A stretch of 38,236 nucleotides of DNA, taken from assembly GCA_038852315.1 (NCBI GenBank), contig JAWCKF010000016.1, positions 1 through 38,236 on the forward strand, written 5' to 3'. This DNA comes from COMBO-56-21 sp038852315 (GTDB lineage: Archaea > Thermoplasmatota > Thermoplasmata > UBA10834). Shown here piece by piece: positions 34,252 to 38,236 of the stretch; the stretch's first letter is position 1; every line of letters starts with the position of its first letter. The notes below the pieces were generated by a model, which worked only from the letters and a program-made list of their open reading frames with translations, was not told the origin of the DNA and searched no databases. A program made the translations under genes and the position numbers.

Positions 34252-34760
34252 CTCGCGGCCTCCAGAAGCCTGGCACCGATCTCCTGGAACGCTCGCTCCA
34301 CGTTCTGGCCGGTCTTGGCACTCGTCTCCATCACCTCGCAGCCGATCTGGGACCCGAAAGCCCTCAGCTCGTCGAGCGTGAACGCCTTCTCCAGGTCAGA
34401 TTTGTTGCCAAGTATCAGCACTGGCTTGTTGCCGACGACCGAGCGGAAGCTGCCTATCCAAGACTTCAGTGAGTGCATCGTCTCGGGTCTCGTGAAGTCG
34501 CAGACAGCGAGGGCCCCCGCAGCCCCCCGATAGTAGGCCTCGTGGAGTGACTCGTGCGTTCTCTGTCCGAGGATGTCCCATATCATCAGGTCGATGGTGT
34601 CGCTACCGATGGTCATCGACTTCTTGGAAACCTTCGTCCCGAAGGACACCAGATACTTGTCATCGAAGACGTCGAAGACGTACCTCCTCACGAGGCTGGT
34701 CTTCCCCACGGCGCCATCTCCCAGGAGGCAGAGTTTGATGATGTACTTTGCCGCGGACAT
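34248..34760 (-). CDS. Ras-superfamily small GTPase (Rab-like)
   Basis: A 170-residue GTPase with all five G motifs: G1 GDGAVGKTS (14-22), G2 T42, G3 WDILGQ (61-66, with I-L instead of the usual T-A), G4 NKSD (119-122) and G5 TSAK (146-149). The glutamine after DxxG (Q66) is kept, so intrinsic or GAP-stimulated hydrolysis is plausible. No C-terminal prenylation cysteine is present. Such Rab-like archaeal GTPases are signalling switches of largely unknown role. The tight overlap with the V4R-DUF835 gene suggests that protein is its regulator or effector (inference). A strong TATA box lies about 33 bp upstream. Confidence 0.92.
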   Translation of the reverse strand: MSAAKYIIKLCLLGDGAVGKTSLVRRYVFDVFDDKYLVSFGTKVSKKSMTIGSDTIDLMIWDILGQRTHESLHEAYYRGAAGALAVCDFTRPETMHSLKSWIGSFRSVVGNKPVLILGNKSDLEKAFTLDELRAFGSQIGCEVMETSAKTGQNVERAFQEIGARLLEAAR

Positions 34761-34787
34761 TCAGAACCAGGTGTCAATACTCACGTG

Positions 34788-34798
34788 GATATATAACC
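34788..34798 (-). promoter_or_regulatory. TATA box of the GTPase operon
   Basis: On the minus strand GGTTATATATC is a near-consensus archaeal TATA, predicting initiation near 34767, about seven bases before the ATG. Confidence 0.65.
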
Positions 34799-34877
34799 GT
34801 TGACGGCATCGAAATCAGACCTGATAACACTCGTGCCAGGGACTCCTGCAAGCGCTGAAAGTGGCCGCGTCAGTAAT

Positions 34878-34890
34878 CTTGATATGTATG
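34878..34890 (+). promoter_or_regulatory. TATA box of the TetR-ABC operon
   Basis: CTTGATATGTATG lies 20-32 bp before the ATG at 34910, so the transcript would be nearly leaderless. Confidence 0.5.
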
Positions 34891-34913
34891 CATGTGCTTA
34901 CTTGCAAACATGC
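34890..34913. promoter_or_regulatory. Candidate TetR operator
   Basis: Inverted half-sites GCATGT and ACATGC are separated by 12 bases and cover the predicted transcription start and first codon of the tetR gene. This is the expected position for autorepression in archaea. The half-sites are short, so chance is possible. Confidence 0.35.
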
Positions 34914-35530
34914 CGAGAGGTAGAGGCACCCGAGACCGTATACTAGACGCCGCGCTCGAGGTATTCGCGGAGAAAGGGTTCACAGGCGCGACGACAAAGG
35001 AGATAGCGAGGAGGGCGCGGGTGAACGAGGTGACGGTCTTCCGCCTGTTCAAGACCAAGAAGGCACTGTTCGGAGCGACCATGCTCGAGAGATCCGCGCT
35101 CGGCCAGGTCCGGAAGTCGGTCTCAAATGACCTCCTCCTCCCGTTGGAGGAGCTTATGGCGAGGAACATGAAGGCCGTTCTATCCGTACTGAGGAGCAAC
35201 AAGCACTTCTTCGCCATAATGCTGGCTGACGGCTGGAGGAATCCAAGGACGAAAGCAATCCTGAACGAGATGGGTGTCCAAAGGGGGCTCGACTTCGTGA
35301 CATCGATGATGGCCCAGTTGATGGAGGCTGGTAAGATACGGAGAGTTGATCCGAGGATTCCTGCCCGGATGATGATGGGCGCACTCCAGTCCTACTTTCT
35401 GATGACCGACCTGCTCGAAGGTATTCGGGCAAGCCCAACTGAGGAAGAGCGGACGATCCGCGGATTCGCAGACATATTCGCGAACGGCATGAAACCGAGT
35501 GCGGGAGCTGAGGAGAATGACAGGACCTGA
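34910..35530 (+). CDS. TetR-family transcriptional regulator
   Basis: A 206-residue TetR/AcrR regulator. The N-terminal helix-turn-helix (about 8-55) shows TRDRILDAALEVFAEKGFTGATTKEIARRARVNEVTVFRLF, and the helical C-terminal ligand/dimer domain has a TetR_C-like pattern. It likely represses the ABC exporter genes that follow and its own promoter until an inducer binds. ATG 34910 is chosen over the ATG at 34892 because MPRGRGTRDR is the usual start just before helix 1 and fits the TATA spacing. Its stop codon lies inside the start of the ATPase gene (ATGACAGGACCTGA), so translation is coupled. Confidence 0.9.
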   Translation: MPRGRGTRDRILDAALEVFAEKGFTGATTKEIARRARVNEVTVFRLFKTKKALFGATMLERSALGQVRKSVSNDLLLPLEELMARNMKAVLSVLRSNKHFFAIMLADGWRNPRTKAILNEMGVQRGLDFVTSMMAQLMEAGKIRRVDPRIPARMMMGALQSYFLMTDLLEGIRASPTEEERTIRGFADIFANGMKPSAGAEENDRT

Positions 35531-36296
35531 GCGTGGAAGTAGCGGGGAATCAGGGGAGGCGATGGATTTGGGCGAAGACGCAATACGGACGTTCCGCCTG
35601 AAGAAGGTTTTTGGGACACTGGCTGCAGTCGATGATCTCGACCTCAGGGTGGGAAGGGGCATCCTCTACGGCCTTATCGGCCCCAACGGCTCCGGCAAGA
35701 CTACGACCATAAAGCTGCTAGCGGGGCTCCTGCGGCCCTCGGCTGGCAGGGCGTTCGTGCTCGGGGAAGAGATACCGGTCAGACGTTCGATCAGGCAGAT
35801 AGGATACATGCCTCAGGAGATGGCGATATACACGGACCTGACTGTGCACGAGAACCTAACACTCTTCGGCGAACTGTACGAGATGGAACCTGAGAGACTC
35901 CTGAAGAGAGAGGAGGAGCTTCTTCACATGATAGGACTGGAGGACAGAAGGGACTCTCTCGTTTCCCAGCTCAGCGGTGGGATGCGGCACCGCACATCGC
36001 TTGCCTGCGCCTTGATCCACGATCCTGACCTTGTGTTCCTCGACGAGCCGACCGTCGGCGTGGATCCCGAACTGAGGGCCGGCTTTTGGAAGTACTTCGC
36101 CGACCTCAAGGCCCGGGGGAAAACGATCGTCATGACCACGCACTACATGGACGAAGCGGTGAGGTGCGACGTTGTCGGCATGATGCGCCTGGGCCAGCTC
36201 ATAGGGGAGGGGACGCCCAGGGAAATCATGGAACGCACTTCGACGACGGACCTCGAGGAGGCCTTCATAAGCATGTCCAGGGGGATGGGAGCGTGA
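35517..36296 (+). CDS. ABC transporter ATP-binding protein (drug-export type)
   Basis: A 259-residue ABC ATPase with Walker A GPNGSGKTT, a Q-loop (MPQE), signature LSGGM, Walker B LVFLDEPT and the switch histidine in TTHYMDEA. The short linker and MDEA segment are typical of DrrA/CcmA-like ABC-2 exporters. ATG 35517 follows a GAGGAG site and overlaps the tetR end by 14 bases; a second ATG at 35562 also has a GGGGAGG site and would drop 15 residues. The GTGA overlap at its end joins it to the permease gene. It should form a dimer bound to two copies of that permease. Confidence 0.93.
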   Translation: MTGPERGSSGESGEAMDLGEDAIRTFRLKKVFGTLAAVDDLDLRVGRGILYGLIGPNGSGKTTTIKLLAGLLRPSAGRAFVLGEEIPVRRSIRQIGYMPQEMAIYTDLTVHENLTLFGELYEMEPERLLKREEELLHMIGLEDRRDSLVSQLSGGMRHRTSLACALIHDPDLVFLDEPTVGVDPELRAGFWKYFADLKARGKTIVMTTHYMDEAVRCDVVGMMRLGQLIGEGTPREIMERTSTTDLEEAFISMSRGMGA

Positions 36297-37420
36297 GACT
36301 AACCAGGGTCATCGCCATCACCAAGAAGAACCTCAGGAGCCTCAAGAACGACAGGAGGACGGTGGGGTTCATCGTGCTGATGCCTCTGCTCATGATCACG
36401 ATCTTCGGATACACCTTCGGGGGAGAGGTGGAGAACGTCAGGGTCTACGTCGTGAACCTGGACCAGACGCCTCCTGACCAGTCCATCGCAGAAGGGATCA
36501 TATCCAATCTCAGAACAAGGGACACGCTTCGCATAATGTCGGTCTACACGAATCCGACGGAGGTCGCGGTCGCGATACAGAAGGTGAGGGATGCGGATGC
36601 ATGGGCGGCTATAGTCTTCAACGAGAGCTTCACACGCGACGTGGCCGCTAGCTCGGGCGGAAACGCGTCTGCGGTGATACGCCTCATAGTCGACAGCACA
36701 AACCCCAACATCGTCCAGGCGATATCGTCAGACATACTCGCAGCCACGAGGGCTGTGCTCGGGCTGCGGGCGTTCGTGGCGCCCATAACAATCTCGACTG
36801 AAGCCGTCTACGGCAAGGACGCGCGCTTCATCGACTTCTTCGCACCCGGCGTGATGGGGCTCGCTGCCATGATGGTGACTTTCATGCTGTCCATAATCTC
36901 GTTCGTGCATGAGAGGGGTGCGTCCACCCTCGACAGGCTCCTGAGCACTCCCGCGACTGAGGGCGACATAGTGGCGGGATATGCACTCGCGTTCGGCCTT
37001 GTGGGGCTCGCTCAGTCCGTGGTGATAATGACCGCTGCGATACTCCTGTTCGACGTCATGATAGTTGGCAACGTCCTCCTGGCGCTTCTGGTTGTGTTCT
37101 TGCTCGGCGTCGGGAACCAAGGTCTCGGTTTCATGCTCTCGGCCTTCGCAAAGAACGAGTTCCAGGCGATACAGTTCCTCCCGCTGATACTATTCCCCTC
37201 GCTCCTGCTCTCAGGGGTCTTCTGGCCGCTCGAGGCGATACCGCCGGTCCTCAGGCCCGTCTCGAGCTTCGTCCCGCTCACGTACGCGGTCGAAGGGCTG
37301 AGGTGCGTGATGATCAGGGGGTGGTCGATAGATGGCATACTGCTCGAACTGGTCGTTCTGATCGCCTTCGCCGCCGCGATGCTCATGCTGAGCACGTATG
37401 GGCTGAAGAGGAGGAGGTGA
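36293..37420 (+). CDS. ABC-2 type transporter permease
   Basis: A 375-residue ABC-2 permease. One membrane helix near residues 22-42 is followed by an about 150-residue external domain (NLDQTPPDQSIAEG...). Five further helices follow, including the GERGASTLDRLLSTP-like coupling region (HERGASTLDRLLSTPATEGDI) and the terminal LSGVFWPLEAIPPVLRP segment that marks the family. The start is GTG at 36293, sharing four bases (GTGA) with the ATPase stop codon. It forms the membrane part of the exporter; drugs, lipids or glycans are possible substrates. The last bases GAGGAGGTGA hold both its stop codon and the ribosome-binding site of the next gene. Confidence 0.92.
   Translation: MRLTRVIAITKKNLRSLKNDRRTVGFIVLMPLLMITIFGYTFGGEVENVRVYVVNLDQTPPDQSIAEGIISNLRTRDTLRIMSVYTNPTEVAVAIQKVRDADAWAAIVFNESFTRDVAASSGGNASAVIRLIVDSTNPNIVQAISSDILAATRAVLGLRAFVAPITISTEAVYGKDARFIDFFAPGVMGLAAMMVTFMLSIISFVHERGASTLDRLLSTPATEGDIVAGYALAFGLVGLAQSVVIMTAAILLFDVMIVGNVLLALLVVFLLGVGNQGLGFMLSAFAKNEFQAIQFLPLILFPSLLLSGVFWPLEAIPPVLRPVSSFVPLTYAVEGLRCVMIRGWSIDGILLELVVLIAFAAAMLMLSTYGLKRRR
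37411..37420 (+). promoter_or_regulatory. Perfect Shine-Dalgarno deciding a TTG start
   Basis: GGAGGTGA matches the complement of a typical 16S rRNA 3' end and ends four bases before the TTG at 37425. It overlaps the permease stop codon and fixes the start of the last gene. Confidence 0.75.
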
Positions 37421-37424
37421 GTCT

Positions 37425-38236
37425 TTGGCCGAGGTGAGGCCGAGGGTCGTGTTCGTGTGCGACGGCCACGAGATCACGCACAGGCAGATGGAGGCGCTCG
37501 CCGCGCTACTGGAGAAGGGCAGCATGAAGCGGGCCGCGAGCTCGCTCGGCATATCGACGCCTGTCCTTCACAAGTACATCCACGATGTGGAGCAGAAGAC
37601 CGAGACCAAGCTGGTCAACACCACAAGCCGCGGCAGCACACTCACCGATGCGGGGCGGGCGCTCCTGAGACGGTTCAGGGAGTTCGAACTCAGGCTCGGA
37701 GATGACGACAGGCTGAGGATAGCTAGCACCCTCGTCTCCCAGCGGGCGGTCCTCACCGCTGCGAGCGAGCTCTCCGCCGAAGGCGTCGCCTGCAGCGTCG
37801 TCATAGCGACGGATCCTGACAACCTGAGGCTGATCGCCGAGGGGAGGCTGGACTGTGTCGTGCTGGATGACCCCATGCTCGCGATGGAGCGCTCCGAGCA
37901 TGAGGCGTTCGAGATAGGACTGGACATGCTCATGCTCAGGGACGTCGGCCCGAGGTACGCTCGGCTCGCGTTCGGCGCTCAGAGGCTGGGCTTCAGGCAT
38001 CTTGAGGAGCACCGGATACCCCACGAGATCGTGCGCGAGGTCTTCGAGCCCTCGATGGTCGACAGGCTCGACCTGAGCTACTTCGTGAACCACAGCCTGG
38101 TGCGAACGGGCATTGTCAAGGCGGCGGGCGCAAAGGACCAGGCGTGGTCGATGCACTCCATCATGGCACTGAGGTGTTCTGAGCACGAGGCGGTAGACAG
38201 ACTGTTCGAGGAGCTCAGGGAAGCATGGGTTTACCG
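37425..38236 (+). CDS. ModE/LysR-like winged-helix regulator (3' partial)
   Basis: The frame is open from TTG 37425 to the window end (270 codons seen), with no stop codon. The N-terminus (about 14-75) is a LysR/ModE-type winged helix: ITHRQMEALAALLEKGSMKRAASSLGISTPVLHKYIHDVE, then LVNTTSRGSTLTDAGRALL. The following about 190 residues look like an alpha/beta effector domain related to periplasmic-binding folds (SVVIATDPDNLRLIAEGRLDCVVLDDP), as in substrate-sensing archaeal regulators. The perfect ribosome-binding site within the permease end shows it belongs to the tetR-ABC operon. It could be a second regulator of transport, a metal/oxyanion sensor, or simply co-transcribed. Confidence 0.75.
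   Translation, partial: MAEVRPRVVFVCDGHEITHRQMEALAALLEKGSMKRAASSLGISTPVLHKYIHDVEQKTETKLVNTTSRGSTLTDAGRALLRRFREFELRLGDDDRLRIASTLVSQRAVLTAASELSAEGVACSVVIATDPDNLRLIAEGRLDCVVLDDPMLAMERSEHEAFEIGLDMLMLRDVGPRYARLAFGAQRLGFRHLEEHRIPHEIVREVFEPSMVDRLDLSYFVNHSLVRTGIVKAAGAKDQAWSMHSIMALRCSEHEAVDRLFEELREAWVY

Noticed and set aside
37506..38186. Minus-strand 226-codon frame and a short plus-strand frame at 37457
   Set aside because: The plus-strand frame from TTG 37425 encodes a coherent winged-helix regulator with a perfect ribosome-binding site, so these are shadows of it.
1..38236. CRISPR array, insertion sequence, prophage or toxin-antitoxin pair
   Set aside because: No regularly spaced repeats, transposase, integrase or paired small toxin-like frames were seen on either strand.

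Overview
The window is archaeal chromosomal DNA of fairly high GC (about 60% by eye). Seen in sequence: aRF1 with NIKS-like and GGQ motifs, a GEK1-type D-aminoacyl-tRNA deacylase, PurP, an archaeal UMP kinase, a tRNA-Gln with a canonical bulge-helix-bulge intron, and BRE/TATA-like boxes about 26-33 bp upstream of many starts. The combination with a bacterial-type MutS-MutL pair, V4R-DUF835 signalling proteins, Ras-like GTPases and large PQQ/Ig/PKD surface proteins suggests an uncultured Thermoplasmatota lineage (inference; no marker such as 16S rRNA is present). There is no long non-coding stretch, and no CRISPR array, insertion sequence or prophage was seen. The largest gap is about 214 bp.

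Layout. 1-5639: the 3' part of a giant membrane-anchored surface protein (two PQQ-type propellers, nine Ig-like repeats). 5672-7920 (-): a core-domain methionine synthase (metE) and an MFS exporter. 7985-8836 (+): dtdA. 8899-9582 (-): pyrH. 9647-12597 (+): prf1-argS, a translation pair overlapping by one base. 12606-13355 (-): a lipoate ligase. 13425-16394 (-): a secreted, membrane-anchored PKD/CARDB protein. 16551-17708 (-): purP. 17753-19607 (-): an unknown Cys-motif protein and a GNAT acetyltransferase. 19822-21279 (+): a non-pyrrolysine MttB-family methyltransferase. 21285-25611 (-): mutS-mutL. 25692-26129 (+): RNase HI. 26138-28164 (-): a zinc-ribbon membrane protein, intron-containing tRNA-Gln(CUG), adenylate kinase and a small exported protein. 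28263-31737 (+): a GlcD-type FAD oxidase and a PP-loop/PUA/ferredoxin fusion of PAPS-reductase type. 31751-34760: zinc-ribbon, membrane and signalling genes, including a Ras-like GTPase overlapping a V4R-DUF835 gene. 34910-38236 (+): TetR, ABC ATPase, ABC-2 permease, and a ModE/LysR-like regulator that runs off the window.

Working together. Most of the window is housekeeping (translation, nucleotide synthesis, mismatch repair) interleaved with accessory modules. The least explained parts are the GTPase/V4R-DUF835/DUF1922-like cluster (32842-34760) with its neighbouring PrsW-like membrane protein, the multidomain PP-loop protein that looks like an RNA-modifying rather than a sulfate-assimilating enzyme, and the MttB homologue without a corrinoid partner that is divergent from an unknown Cys-containing protein. 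The closing operon couples a drug-export-type ABC transporter to regulators at both ends.
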